From: Polyangiaceae bacterium
GTDB lineage: Bacteria; Myxococcota_A; Polyangia; Polyangiales; Polyangiaceae
DNA length: 64,000 nt
Assembly (NCBI GenBank): GCA_013361525.1
Contig: JABFXY010000087.1
Location: 1 to 64,000 of the forward strand
Direction: 5' to 3'
Shown here one piece after another: positions 25,856 to 36,200 of this stretch. The notes under the pieces were generated by a model. That model was not told the DNA's origin and made no database searches. It saw only the letters and a program-made list of their open reading frames with translations. Position 1 is the stretch's first letter. Each line of letters starts with the position of its first letter. The translations under genes were made by a program, and so were the position numbers.

Positions 25856-26699
25856 AAACCACCAATTCACGCGCTTTTCCCGCGCGAAACCACCCAACAA
25901 CCGCGCCCAACTTCCTCGCGGGAACTGCCGACTCGACCGCGCGACACCGCGCGGACAACCATCGTTGAAGCTCGCGCTCATCGCGCGCGCCCCAAGGGGA
26001 GACGTCTTCCGACGGGGGGCTCATGCGCCCGGCGCCGGTCTTCGAGCGCCCCCCGAGGGGAAGGCGCGAATCAGGAGCTTTGCTTCGAATCCGGCGCAGC
26101 CACGAGCTGCGCACTGAACAAAAGACTCCACCATCCCATCGACGCGTGCCAGTCGGTGGGCGACAAAATGAGCCTTGGTGGTTAAATGAGCAGGCCTCTC
26201 GAACGCGAGACCCTCTCGAACGAGAAACTGTTGGGTCTGCCTCTGGTTCCCCCGTTCAGGGCACCCTTCAAAACCGGTTGCTTCGGAGCCCGAGCCTGCG
26301 CCCAGGAACTGGGTCGCGGACGAGCTCGTTCAGTCCCCGCCGTTCAGCGGAGTAGAGGTCGTAACACAGGCTGCGCGGTGGGGGCAACACAACATCTTGG
26401 GGCGAGCGAAAGAAAATAGCCCCATTAGTTGGGGATTCTTGCCCCGGTACCCCAAACCCAAAGCCCCCAAGATCGCAGGGATTTCCTGAACGCCCGCACC
26501 CTTTCCGCACTTTCTCCCCAGAACAAGCGCGCCTCTGCACAGGCCCTACCCAAGTTGCCCTCAGCACTGTCCACAGGTTCTCCCGCCACGCCGATGCCTG
26601 TTGACCGTCGGTCAGGCGCATGACCGGGCTCGACGACGCCGGTACGTCACGTCCGGTTAACGGAACGCCGTCGCGCTATCCTCGCGACCTCAGCCACTT
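25856..26699. other. Long intergenic region between nrdJ and rnj (divergent)
   Basis: No gene could be supported in these 840 bases. Small structures seen are a 7-bp hairpin GCGCAGC/GCTGCGC at 26094-26112 and two short dyads TCTCG-AACG-CGAGA (26197-26210) and TCTCG-AA-CGAGA (26214-26225), 17 bases apart. A CCCCA/TGGGG stem lies near 26420. Base composition between about 26340 and 26600 is less GC-rich than in the genes. It could hold a small RNA or long leaders, but nothing recognisable as a riboswitch. Confidence 0.4.
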
Positions 26700-28355
26700 A
26701 TGAACGCAGACGAGCTTCGGCTCATACCGCTCGGTGGGCTCGGTGAGATTGGGATGAACTGTCTCGCGCTCGAGCAGGGACAGGACATCGTCGTGATCGA
26801 CTGCGGGGTGACGTTCCCGTCAGTCGACAACGGCTCCGACATCCTGCATCCGCGCTTCGACTACCTCCTCGAGCGACGCGATCGGGTGAGGGGCATCGTC
26901 ATCACCCACGGCCACGAAGATCACATCGGCGCGATCCCGTATCTGCTCGACGAGATCGACGTGCCCGTGTGGGCGCCGGCGCACGCGATGGGGCTCATCA
27001 AGCTGCGCCTCGGCGAGTGGCAGTTCGACCTCGACGCGCTCCCACTCAAGACGACGCACGTCGGTCAGACGTTCCGCGTCGGGTCCTTCGAGTTCGAGCC
27101 GATACGCGTCACACACTCGATCGCCGACGCGACGGCCCTCGCGATCAAGACCGCCGCGGGCACCATCGTGCACACCGGCGACTTCAAGCTCGACGACCAT
27201 CCTGCCGACGGCGAGCTCACCGACGAGGCGAGATTGCGAGAGCTCGGTGACGAAGGCGTCCGCCTGCTCTTGTCGGACAGCACCAACGTCGACGCGCGCG
27301 GGACGGCCGCGAGCGAACGAGAGGTCGGCGACGAGCTCGCGCAGATCGTCGAAGGCGCCGAGACGCGCGTCATCATCGGCATCTTCGCCTCGAACGTGCA
27401 ACGGCTGCTGCACCTCGGCGACATCGCGATGCGCACCGGGCGGCGGATCGTGCTGCTCGGCCGCAGCGTGATGAACCACGTGCGCGTGGCGACGTCGGTG
27501 GGGCGCCTGCGCTGGCCGAGCGATCTCGTCGTGGCACCCGACGTCGGTCAGCAGATGCCACGGCGCGAGGTGATGGTGATCGCGAGCGGAACACAGGCCG
27601 AGACGCAGGCCGCGCTCGCACGGCTCTCGACCGGCGAGCACCCGCGCTTCAAGCTCGACGAGGGCGACCTCGTGGTGTTCTCGAGCCGAACCATCCCGGG
27701 CAACGATCGCGCGGTCTACGATCTGTACGGCGCTTTCCTGCGCGCAGGCATGCAGGTCGTCTCACGAGCGACGCATCCGCGCGTCCACGCGAGCGGCCAC
27801 GCGCACCGCGACGAGCAGCTGCGCATGATCGAGCTCGTGCGCCCGCGATCCTTCTTACCGGTCCACGGGACACTCCATCACCTGCACCGGCACGCCGAGC
27901 TCGCGCGAGATGCCGGGGTCGATGACGTGCTCATCGCCGAAAATGGCGACGTGGTGACGATCGGAACGGACCGCGCGCTCGCGAAGAATGGGCGCGTTCC
28001 TTCCGGGCGTGTGTACACGCTCGACGGCACCGCGATCTCCGACGAGGTGCTTCGCGAGCGCACGCAGCTCGGTCGGAAGGGAGTCCTCACGGTCGCGATC
28101 GCCCTCGACGATCGCGGAGCCCTCGCTTCCGCCCCTGCGCTCGCTTGTTACGGGGTCGTCGGCCCGCTCGAGCGCGACGTTCTCGTCCGGGCCGAGCGCG
28201 CGGTGGAGCACGCGGTGGACGTCGCGCTGAAGGATCGTGTCCGCCCGGAGGAGCTGGTCGAAGCCGCGCGGCTCGCCGCCCGCCGTGTCATCGACGCGCA
28301 CACCGGGCAAAAGCCCTACGTCCTGGTGAGCGTGCTGCGCGAGGACCGCCGATGA
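26700..28355 (+). CDS. rnj: Ribonuclease J
   Basis: RNase J is a metallo-beta-lactamase/beta-CASP nuclease with 5' exonuclease and endonuclease activity in mRNA decay and rRNA maturation. The 551 residues carry LIPLGGLGEIGMN, the zinc motif ITHGHEDHIGA (about 73-80), the acid in HTGDFKLD, the beta-CASP SDSTN site, and HASGHAHRDEQ followed by LPVHGTLHHLHRH. The C-terminal domain follows. The length is typical (about 555). The stop overlaps the CHAD gene start (ATGA). Confidence 0.95.
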   Translation: MNADELRLIPLGGLGEIGMNCLALEQGQDIVVIDCGVTFPSVDNGSDILHPRFDYLLERRDRVRGIVITHGHEDHIGAIPYLLDEIDVPVWAPAHAMGLIKLRLGEWQFDLDALPLKTTHVGQTFRVGSFEFEPIRVTHSIADATALAIKTAAGTIVHTGDFKLDDHPADGELTDEARLRELGDEGVRLLLSDSTNVDARGTAASEREVGDELAQIVEGAETRVIIGIFASNVQRLLHLGDIAMRTGRRIVLLGRSVMNHVRVATSVGRLRWPSDLVVAPDVGQQMPRREVMVIASGTQAETQAALARLSTGEHPRFKLDEGDLVVFSSRTIPGNDRAVYDLYGAFLRAGMQVVSRATHPRVHASGHAHRDEQLRMIELVRPRSFLPVHGTLHHLHRHAELARDAGVDDVLIAENGDVVTIGTDRALAKNGRVPSGRVYTLDGTAISDEVLRERTQLGRKGVLTVAIALDDRGALASAPALACYGVVGPLERDVLVRAERAVEHAVDVALKDRVRPEELVEAARLAARRVIDAHTGQKPYVLVSVLREDRR

Positions 28356-29401
28356 CGACCGTCGAGCCCGAGATGGACGCGCAGAGCGACGGCGCGCCCC
28401 TCGGGGCGACGCCGATGGATCCGCCGGACAGCGAGATCGTGCGGCGCGTGCTGGAGCGAACGGCGGAGGCCGAAACGGCGCTCGCGGCGCTGCTCGCCGA
28501 CTCGCCGCCCACGTCCGCGGACGGCGTCGACCCGAGCCTCGAGCTGGTGCACGACTACCGCGTCGCGCTCCGGCGCCTTCGCAGCATTCTGCGCCTGCTC
28601 GCCCCTTCGTACGGAAAGAAGAAAATGCGCAAGCTCGCGGACTCCATCCGCGACGCCGCGACGCTCACCGGCGATCTGCGCGACGAAGAGGTGCTGCGCG
28701 AGACGCTCGGCGAGCTGAAGCCGACGAACGGCGAGGACCGCGGCCCCCTCGCGCGGTGGATGCAAGGCCGCGCGCGGCGCGAGCGCGGCCAGCGGGCGCG
28801 GGTGGTGAAGACGATCCGCGCGCACGCGAACGACGGGGAAGGCGTGACGGAGGCGCTGCGCGCGGTTCGAACGCGCCTCGCCGGTCCGCCGAAGCACGTG
28901 CACACGGACGCGGACCTCGCGCGCATCGGGCTCGAGCGCGCCTACGACAAGGTTCGAGACCGAGCCGACGCCGACGGTGTGCGCGAGGCTCGCTCGGCCG
29001 CGATGCACGCCCTGAGGATCGGCTTCAAACAGCTGCGGTACACGGCCGAGACGGTGGGTGGGCTCGCGCCGGAGACGGGCTTCGAGGAGCGGGTCGCGGA
29101 GATCGCGGCGAAGCAGCAGAAGCACCTCGGCAAGCTGCACGATCTCGACGAAGCGCTGATCCGAATGGACCGCGCGCGCGGCCTCGACGGGTCGGCGCGC
29201 CACAAGGTCCTCGGCGAGCTGGAGAAACAGCGCCGCAAGACCGGGCACAAGTGCCTGCGCGAGCTCGACGGTGCGATGCCCGAGCTGAAGCAGCTGCTCG
29301 GGCCCGCACTGGAAAGCGACACGTCGGGCGGCGATGGGTCGGCCGGGGATGGCACGACCGGCGCCGATCAGTCGCGCTCGAAGAGCGTCGCGATCCCCTG
29401 A
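28352..29401 (+). CDS. CHAD-domain protein (predicted polyphosphate-binding)
   Basis: From the ATG at 28352 (overlapping the rnj stop) there are 349 residues, mostly helical and rich in Arg, Lys and His. Two CHAD halves are visible: VHDYRVALRRLRSILRLL with DLRDEEVLRETL, and MHALRIGFKQLRYTAETV with KLHDLDEALI. CHAD domains bind polyphosphate through conserved His and basic residues. The N-terminal 60 residues are acidic, and the C-terminus is a Gly/Ser tail. The last 34 bases overlap the thiolase gene on the other strand. Coupling to RNase J hints at a link with RNA decay or polyphosphate, which is inference. Confidence 0.85.
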   Translation: MTTVEPEMDAQSDGAPLGATPMDPPDSEIVRRVLERTAEAETALAALLADSPPTSADGVDPSLELVHDYRVALRRLRSILRLLAPSYGKKKMRKLADSIRDAATLTGDLRDEEVLRETLGELKPTNGEDRGPLARWMQGRARRERGQRARVVKTIRAHANDGEGVTEALRAVRTRLAGPPKHVHTDADLARIGLERAYDKVRDRADADGVREARSAAMHALRIGFKQLRYTAETVGGLAPETGFEERVAEIAAKQQKHLGKLHDLDEALIRMDRARGLDGSARHKVLGELEKQRRKTGHKCLRELDGAMPELKQLLGPALESDTSGGDGSAGDGTTGADQSRSKSVAIP

Positions 29402-30597
29402 CCGACGCCGATGCAGAGTGAGGCGACGCCGCGCTTCTTCTGCGTGCGCTTCATCCCGTGGACGAGCGTCGCCGCGATGCGCGCGCCGGAGCAGCCGATC
29501 GGGTGGCCGAGCGCGATCGCGCCCCCCGAGACGTTCACCCGCGCGGGATCGATCTCGAGTGTGCGCACGCAGGCGAGCGCTTGCGCGGCGAACGCCTCGT
29601 TGAGCTCGAACACATCGACGTCGCCGATCGCGACGTCGGTCGCCTTGAGGAGGCTGCGAACCGCAGGGATCGGTCCCTCGCCCATGTAGTTCGGCTCGAC
29701 GCCGGCCGTGCGCGTCGCGACGACGCGCGCAAGCGGCTCGGCGCCGAGTGATCGCAGCGTGTCCTCCGATACGAGGAGCAGCGCCGCCGCGCCGTCGTTG
29801 ATCGGCGACGAGTTGCCCGCGGTCACCGTACCGCCCTTTCGGAACACCGGTCTCAGGCGTGCGAGCGCCTCGGCGGACGCGTCTTTGCGGACGGACTCGT
29901 CGCGCGAAAACTGGATCGGATCACCCTTCGCCTGGGGGATCGAGACGCTCACGATCTCGTCGCCGAACGCTCCCGCCTCCCAGGCTGCCGCTGCGCGACG
30001 GTGCGACTCGAGCGCGAAGGCGTCCTGATCCTCGCGAGAGACGCCGTATTTCACCGCGACGTTCTCCGCCGTCTCTCCCATCGACAAGAGCTCGAACCGA
30101 GCCGCCATTTTCGGGTTCGGGTACCGCCAGCCGAGCGTGGTGTCGTAGACCGTCGGCGGCGTTCGATCGAACGCGCCGGTCGGCTTCGGCATCGTGAACG
30201 GCGCGCGCGTCATGCTCTCGACGCCGCCGGCGATCACGCAATCCGACTCACCCACCGCGATGCGCCGAGCTGCGTCGGCGACAGCCTCGAGGCCCGAGCC
30301 GCACAACCGGTTCACGGTGGCCCCGGGCACCTCGTACGGAAGCCCGGCGAGGATCGCCGCCATACGACCGACGTTTCGATTGTCCTCGCCGGCTTGGTTC
30401 GTCGCGCCGAACACGACATGATCGATCCGCTCGGCCGCGCTCGGCTTGCGTGCAGCGAGCGACGCCACGACGTGCGCGGCGAGGTCGTCGGGACGAACCT
30501 GCGCGAGGGAGCCGGCGTACTTGCCGATCGGCGTGCGGACGGCGTCGAGGACGTAGACTTGGCGGAGCGATCGAGTGGCCATGGGGGCGCGAATCAT
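29368..30597 (-). CDS. Acetyl-CoA acyltransferase (thiolase, PcaF-like)
   Basis: This thiolase cleaves or condenses acyl-CoA. The 409 residues have AVRTPIGKYAGSLA, the nucleophile Cys in NRLCGSGLEAV (about 98), the catalytic His in GGAIALGHPIG (about 360) and the second Cys in CIGVGQG (about 397). FGATNQAGEDNRNVGRMA and the overall spacing are closest to beta-ketoadipyl-CoA thiolase PcaF, but substrate use cannot be told from sequence. The first ATG (30597) has GAGAGG before it; the next, 5 codons in, does not. No other aromatic-degradation gene is nearby, so beta-oxidation is equally likely. Confidence 0.9.
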   Translation of the reverse strand: MIRAPMATRSLRQVYVLDAVRTPIGKYAGSLAQVRPDDLAAHVVASLAARKPSAAERIDHVVFGATNQAGEDNRNVGRMAAILAGLPYEVPGATVNRLCGSGLEAVADAARRIAVGESDCVIAGGVESMTRAPFTMPKPTGAFDRTPPTVYDTTLGWRYPNPKMAARFELLSMGETAENVAVKYGVSREDQDAFALESHRRAAAAWEAGAFGDEIVSVSIPQAKGDPIQFSRDESVRKDASAEALARLRPVFRKGGTVTAGNSSPINDGAAALLLVSEDTLRSLGAEPLARVVATRTAGVEPNYMGEGPIPAVRSLLKATDVAIGDVDVFELNEAFAAQALACVRTLEIDPARVNVSGGAIALGHPIGCSGARIAATLVHGMKRTQKKRGVASLCIGVGQGIATLFERD

Positions 30598-30652
30598 GTC
30601 CCGCCTCTCGAGGTGATCAAAGTTCGATCGTCGGGCTGGGCGAACGATTATC

Positions 30653-31738
30653 GTGCGGAGCGTCGTGCTCGAACCGTTCTCACCGCGTCGCCTCGATCCA
30701 CGTCGCGTGGCTGCCTTCGCCGAAGTCTCGAAGCGATTTGCCGCTTTCTACGCGGCGAACGAGGCGCCCACACGACCTCCGAGCTTCGCCGCACATCGCT
30801 TCGCGCTGGGGCCCGGCGCCGTGTCGCGAACGGCGCGGCGCGCTGCGTCGCCTTCGAGGAGCCTCGCGGACGGCGTCGCCGACATCGGCATTCACGTACG
30901 GCGGTTCGCCGCGGATCGCCGGCCGTCACGGATCGTCGTCGACGCGTCCGCGCCGTGCGCGCTCGTGTGCGCCGCGCTCGCCGCCCACGCGGAGCTCGGC
31001 GACGGGGTGCAGGTCGTCGCGCGGGCACGGACGAAGGCCTGGTTTCGCGGGTCGGAGGAGGCGCTCGTTCCGCTCGCGGACGGTGCGGTCGTCCTCGTCG
31101 ACGAGACGGATCGAGCGTCGGCGCCCGCCGTCGACGGCGACGAATTGATCGGCGGCGACGAAGCGCGCGTGCGCGTGTACGTCGCGCCTTATTACTACGT
31201 GAAGCACGAGCTGGAGCGCATGGCGCGGACGGTCGCCCTCGAGCTTGCGTACCCCTGCCCTCACGCGGAACGCGGCGTCGAGCTCCGACTCGCGCGAGGT
31301 TGGGAGCAGCGTGCGGTGTTCGCGGCGCGCATCGAGGCGGAGCTGGCCACGTTCGACGCATCTTCCGCCGCCGAGCGGCTGCAAACGCAGCTGGTGGAGG
31401 CAGGCAACGCGCTCGAGACGCTGGAAGCGGCGGAGCGCGACGGTGAGACCCGCGCCGCCGTCCACTACGTCTACCCGATGTGGCGCGAGCGAAAGAGCGT
31501 GGAAGCCGCGCTCGAGAAGGCCACATCGAAGGCGTTGCTCGCGGTCGTCAACCACATGCCTGCGCTCGCGTGGGCCCAGGGTGTCGGCGCCAGCCTCGGT
31601 CCCGTCGTCGTCGACGCCGATCAGCGCATCGTGCCGCTGGCCCGCGCGAGCGCCGCCCGACGGCGGGCTCGCTACGAGCTCGATCCGTCGGTCGGCCGAG
31701 CGCTCGGTGTCCTCGTCGCGAACTGGACGGGGCTTTAG
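30653..31738 (+). CDS. Hypothetical protein, 361 residues, no family recognised
   Basis: The start is GTG. The protein has no signal peptide or membrane helix. It is rich in Arg and Ala, with segments that look folded (GIHVRRFAADRRPSRIVVDA, VRVYVAPYYYVKHELERMAR, VHYVYPMWRERKSVE). An alternating helix pattern around 230-270 (AELATFDASSAAERLQTQLV) suggests a coiled coil. The stop overlaps the end of the convergent gene at 31735 by 4 bases. Its codon use matches real genes of the window. No function is proposed. Confidence 0.7.
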   Translation: MRSVVLEPFSPRRLDPRRVAAFAEVSKRFAAFYAANEAPTRPPSFAAHRFALGPGAVSRTARRAASPSRSLADGVADIGIHVRRFAADRRPSRIVVDASAPCALVCAALAAHAELGDGVQVVARARTKAWFRGSEEALVPLADGAVVLVDETDRASAPAVDGDELIGGDEARVRVYVAPYYYVKHELERMARTVALELAYPCPHAERGVELRLARGWEQRAVFAARIEAELATFDASSAAERLQTQLVEAGNALETLEAAERDGETRAAVHYVYPMWRERKSVEAALEKATSKALLAVVNHMPALAWAQGVGASLGPVVVDADQRIVPLARASAARRRARYELDPSVGRALGVLVANWTGL

Positions 31739-32511
31739 AACGTCACGCCGACGACGGGGATACGAACCTCCGTCTCTTGGTCGACGCCGAACTTCGCCAT
31801 CTCTTCCTGCGAGTACATGTTGCGAACCTGAATCGCGGGGACGCCGATGCGGACCTCGGACCAGGCGAGATCGAAGAGCGTCTGCGGCGGCGGCGCCTGA
31901 CGCGGCTTGCGAACCTTCCGCCGGGCGTCGCTGGTCGGCTGGACGGTCGTCGTCGACTCCGTCGGCTGACCGCCCGGAGGAGCTGCGCCGGGCGTTCCAC
32001 CGGCGGGCGCCGTGTCGTCACCCGGCGTGGTCGTCAGCGTCGAAGGATCGGTCGACTCCTCGAACTCGTCCCTCGTGGTCGCGTTCAGCGTGAGGACGAC
32101 GGTCGGGATGATGAGCGCGAGGCCACCGGCGAGCATGTAGAGCGCGGGCTCCGCCGGCTCGACGTTCTGCTCGATCGCCCAGCCGCCGACCGCGCCGCCC
32201 GCTGCACCGACGGCGCCGAAGACGACGTACGGCCACCACGGCTTCAGTCCGGCGGCACCCATCGGGATCATCACGACCTCGGCGCCGAGGAGGGCGCCGC
32301 CGACGATGCCCTTCGCCGTCGGGGTCACCTGGTTGGGCTCGGCATCCTGGGCCGAAGCCTGCGCCGGCGCGATCAACAGCGCGGCGCACGCCGCGGCGGA
32401 CGCGACCGCCGCGCAGAGCCACCCGCGCCCGCGACCTCGACGCTCTTCCACGGAGGCGTCCGCGGAGACGGAGGAACGGCGCGAGAAGCAATGATCAAGC
32501 TCGTGGACCAT
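31735..32511 (-). CDS. Exported membrane protein with Thr/Pro-rich linker, hypothetical
   Basis: From the ATG at 32511 (AGGTGA nearby; the frame runs further upstream but without sense) there are 258 residues. An Arg-rich N-terminus precedes a signal helix (WLCAAVASAAACAALLIAPA, then QASAQ). Two hydrophobic segments follow (KGIVGGALLGAEVVMIPMGA and LYMLAGGLALIIPTVVLTLN). Then come a Pro/Thr/Gly linker and a C-terminal segment ending EVRIPVVGVTF, which resembles a beta strand that could be membrane-directed. No family was recognised. Confidence 0.7.
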   Translation of the reverse strand: MVHELDHCFSRRSSVSADASVEERRGRGRGWLCAAVASAAACAALLIAPAQASAQDAEPNQVTPTAKGIVGGALLGAEVVMIPMGAAGLKPWWPYVVFGAVGAAGGAVGGWAIEQNVEPAEPALYMLAGGLALIIPTVVLTLNATTRDEFEESTDPSTLTTTPGDDTAPAGGTPGAAPPGGQPTESTTTVQPTSDARRKVRKPRQAPPPQTLFDLAWSEVRIGVPAIQVRNMYSQEEMAKFGVDQETEVRIPVVGVTF

Positions 32512-32875
32512 GGTCGTCACCTGCCTATTGCTCGGTTGGGCCCGGCGCCGGAACGCGGGGCTCAAGCTTCGATGCCCGGCTCTGCTCAGTCGTTCGTGAC
32601 CACGCTCGCGTAAGCTTCGCGCGAGTTGGTCCGTGCCCGACCCCCCGAGGCTGCTACGCTCTCGTTCGGCCGGTCGCGGAAAACTTCTTGCGGCTCGGGG
32701 AAGATAGCACGTCAGCCCCCGGCCGCGTTGCCCATCGAAGGATGGGGGTGCTAGGGTCGGTCGGTGCCTCACAAACGGGGCATCGTCGCGCGAGCAGGAA
32801 TCAAGCGCGCGCAGTATCGGTTGCGCGGCTCAAAGAACGTTTGCCACAAAGGCTACGTCGAGGACGGGTACGGTC
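32512..32875. other. Divergent intergenic gap between exported protein and tatA
   Basis: Two divergent genes begin at the ends. Nothing recognisable as a gene lies within. A GAGGACGGG Shine-Dalgarno precedes tatA. No strong palindrome or clear sigma-70 promoter was identified by eye. Confidence 0.4.
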
Positions 32876-33109
32876 ATGGGACGCTTTGGCGTTACGGAGA
32901 TTTTGATCCTGCTCGGGATCGCTCTTTTGCTCTTCGGCGGCTCGAGGATCGCCAACGTCGGCAAAGGACTCGGCGAGGGCATCAAGAATTTCAAGAAGGG
33001 CCTGAAGGAGGGCGACGACGCGGAAGCGCCGAAGCTCACCGAAGGCGACGGCGAGAAGCTTCGGCGTGAGGCCACGCCCGAGAAGCTGCCGACCAGCGAG
33101 AAGACCTGA
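32876..33109 (+). CDS. tatA: Sec-independent protein translocase subunit TatA/TatE
   Basis: TatA forms the channel-forming component of twin-arginine export. The 77 residues start MGRFGVTEILILLGIALLLF (one membrane helix), then GGSRIANVGKGLGEGIKNFK, the amphipathic helix with the conserved G-x-G pattern, and a charged tail. The size is typical. No tatB or tatC lies next to it. Its products could export the DUF1552 protein at 55929, which has a twin-arginine-like start. Confidence 0.93.
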   Translation: MGRFGVTEILILLGIALLLFGGSRIANVGKGLGEGIKNFKKGLKEGDDAEAPKLTEGDGEKLRREATPEKLPTSEKT

Positions 33110-33216
33110 CGCGACGACGCGGGTCGGACGGGCCGTCGCTCGAACGAAATAACGACGGCCCAAGCGTGCACACGCTGCTGGCGCATGACGCGCGGTGCAC
33201 GCACAATGGCGGGGAC

Positions 33217-36200
33217 ATGCGCATCCTGGAACGAGTGGGGCGGGTGCTCTTCTTTCTGAGCGCCATCGCGCTCGCATGCGTCCTCGCTGGAAAGTTCGGT
33301 GCAGGCAGCCTCTGGCGAGGCTTCGAGCCGGCCGTCGCGGGAGCAGCGCAGCAGCAGAAGGCTCCGTACGATCTCACGCGCCTCGAGGCGGTGAACGAGA
33401 CGCTGAAGTACATCCGCAAGAAGTACGTCGACCCCGGCCGCATCAAGCCGCCGCAAATGCTCCTCTCCGCGCTGAACTACATCCAGCGCGACGTCGCGCA
33501 GGTGATCGTCCACCAGCAGGAAGGTGGCAACGAGATCACCGTCCAGGTGGAGGGCGAGTCGAAGAGCTTCCGCGTCGACAACATCCAAGGTCCGTGGGAC
33601 GTCGCCGCGCGCCTTCGCGAGGTGTTCGCCTTCCTTCAGAAGAACCTCGAAGGCTCCGACGTCGATCTGCGCGAGCTCGAATACGCCGCGTGCAACGGCA
33701 TGCTGCACACGCTCGATCCGCACTCGACGTTCCTCTCGCCCGAGGCGTACCGCGACATGAACGTGACGACCTCCGGTGCGTTCGGCGGTCTCGGCATCGT
33801 CATCTCGGTTCGCGATCAGCAGCTCACGGTGATGAAGCCGATGCCCGGCACGCCGGCCGAGCGCGCGGGTCTGAAGAAGTTCGACCGCATCGTGAAGATC
33901 GAGAACGAGTCGACGCTCAACATGCCGCTCGACGACGCCGTTCGCCGCCTCCGCGGCGAGCCCGGCAGCAAGATCACGGTGTGGATCGTTCGCGAAGGTG
34001 ACGGAGGTTGGGCCGAGGCGAAGCCGTTCCCGCTCACGCGCGAAGTCATCAAGATGTCGTCGGTCGACTCGAAGCAGCTCGACGGCAACGTCGGCTACGT
34101 GAAGATCAAGAACTTCCAATCGACGACGTTCGACGAGGTGGTCGGCGCGCTCGACGGCTTCAAGCAGAAGGGCGCGATCAAGGGCCTCGTGCTCGATCTG
34201 CGTGGCAACCCCGGCGGCTTGCTGGATCAGGCCGTGAAGATCGCGGACCTCTTCCTCACCGACGGCACGATCGTCGCCACGGTCGGCGCATCCGAAGGCC
34301 GCGAAGAGCGCAAGGCCGCATCGGCCGGCACCGAGCCCGGCTACCCGATCGTCGTCCTCGTGAACGGTTCGAGCGCCAGCGCGAGCGAGATCCTCGCGGG
34401 TGCGCTGAAGAACCTCGAGCGCGGTCTCATCGTCGGCCAGCAGACCTTCGGCAAGGGCAGCGTGCAGCTCGTCTTCCCCGAGATCACACCGGAGAAGGCG
34501 GCGCTCAAGCTCACCATCGCCGAGTACCTCACGCCGAACGACGTCTCGATCCAAGGTGTCGGCATCACGCCCGACGTCGAGCTCGACGCCATGACGGTCG
34601 ACCCGCTCGAGATGGATCTCACGGTCCAGAAGGACACCTACAAGGAGAAGGAGCTCTTCGCCTCGCTCGAGAGCCAATACGCAGCGCAACCCGGCAAGCC
34701 CGACGAGACGGTGCGTTACCAGTTCACGAGCGCCGAGCGCGAGATCGCCCGCGAGCAGGGCTCCGAGAGCGACGACGACGTGCAGAACGATTTTCCGGTC
34801 CGCTTCGGGCGCGAGCTCGCAGCCTCGATGCCGTCGGAGAAGACGCCGAAGGAGCAGCTCAAGGCCGCGAAGGCGCTGCTCGATCGCGTGAAGAAGGACG
34901 AGCTCACGAAGGTCTCCGGCGAGCTCGAAAAGCTCGGCGTCGACTGGGCCGCCGCACCCGACGCCGCGCCGGCCGTCTCGGCCGAGGCCCTCCAAGTGAC
35001 CGTCGAAACGAGCACCCCCAGCAACGTCGTGAACGCGGGCGACCCGATGGAGCTCACCGTGAAGGTGAAGAACAACGGCGCCTCGCCGGTCTACCGCGTG
35101 CGCGCGCAGACCGAGAGCGAAAATGGCTACTTCGACGCGAAGGAGCTCGTCTTCGGACGCATCGCCGCCGGTGAAGAGAAGAGCGCGAAGGTCCAGATGG
35201 GTTGGTGCGAGATCGAAGGCCAGAAGTACGCGTCGATCCACGGCCGGCCGAAGGACGCGAAGCGCGTCTGCAAGATCCCGATGGATGCGGCCGACCGCAG
35301 CGACGGCGTCAGCATCAAGTTCGAGTCCGAGGGCGGAGGCACCCCGGCGACCGCCGAGGTTCGTCCCACCATCCGCGCGCTTCCGCGCCCGGTCTTCAAA
35401 TACAGCTACCAGATCGTCGACGACCGCTCGGGCAACGGCGACGGGCGCGTGCAGCGCGGCGAGAAGGTCAGCATGTACCTCACCGTGAAGAACGTCGGCA
35501 CGGGCCGGTCGTACGAGACGCAGGCCAACATCACCAACATGAGCGGTGATGGCCTGTTGCTCGATGCCGGGCGCTTCGACATCTCCAACATGAAGCCCGG
35601 CGACGTGCGCAAGGTCGCCTTCTCGTTCGACGTCGCGAAGGATCTCGCCGACGCGGAGGCGATCGTGTCGCTCTCGGTCGGCGACCGGGACCTCAACGAG
35701 ATCGCGCGTGAGAAGGTGAAGATCCCGGTCGAGCCGGCGTCACCGATCTCTGCGCTCGACGAGACGCGCCTCGCCGGCACGACCGGTGCGCTCCTGCTCG
35801 ACGCGCCCAAGACCAGCGCGCGCAGCTTCGGTCAGGTGCCGAGCGGCACGGCGATGCATGTCATCGGCCGCTCCGGCTCCTTCGACAAGGTGCAGGTCGA
35901 CGACGCACGCTACGCCTTCGTCGCGAGCAGCGAGCTCGCCGCCGGCTCGGGCAAAGCAGCCGCGAAGCTCCCGTTCGACGACCTCTACATGCTGTCGCCG
36001 CCCGAGCTGAAGATCGACGCATCGCAGCTGTCGACCAGCGCGAGCTCCGTGACGATCCGCGGCAAGGCGACGGGCGCGAACAAGATCGCGGACCTCTACG
36101 GCTTCGTTGGCAGCCGCAAGGTCTTCTACCAATCGAACAAGAAGGGCGCGGATCCCAAGGCCGCATCCTTCGAGGTCGACGTCCCGCTCAAGCCCGGCGT

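Noticed and set aside
25777..26166. Cobalamin riboswitch before nrdJ
   Set aside because: I looked for the conserved B12-box and core sequence on the minus strand and found no match; only palindromes were seen.
26560..26600. A DnaA-box-like CTGTCCACAGG, perhaps a replication origin
   Set aside because: Only one imperfect site, no cluster, no dnaA or dnaN nearby.
28145..28351. Longer N-terminus of the CHAD protein
   Set aside because: The frame is open but lies inside the 3' end of rnj; the ATGA overlap at 28352 gives a normal start.
32830..35241. An 803-residue frame antisense to tatA and the S41 protease gene
   Set aside because: It is a shadow frame; tatA and the protease are convincing on the plus strand.
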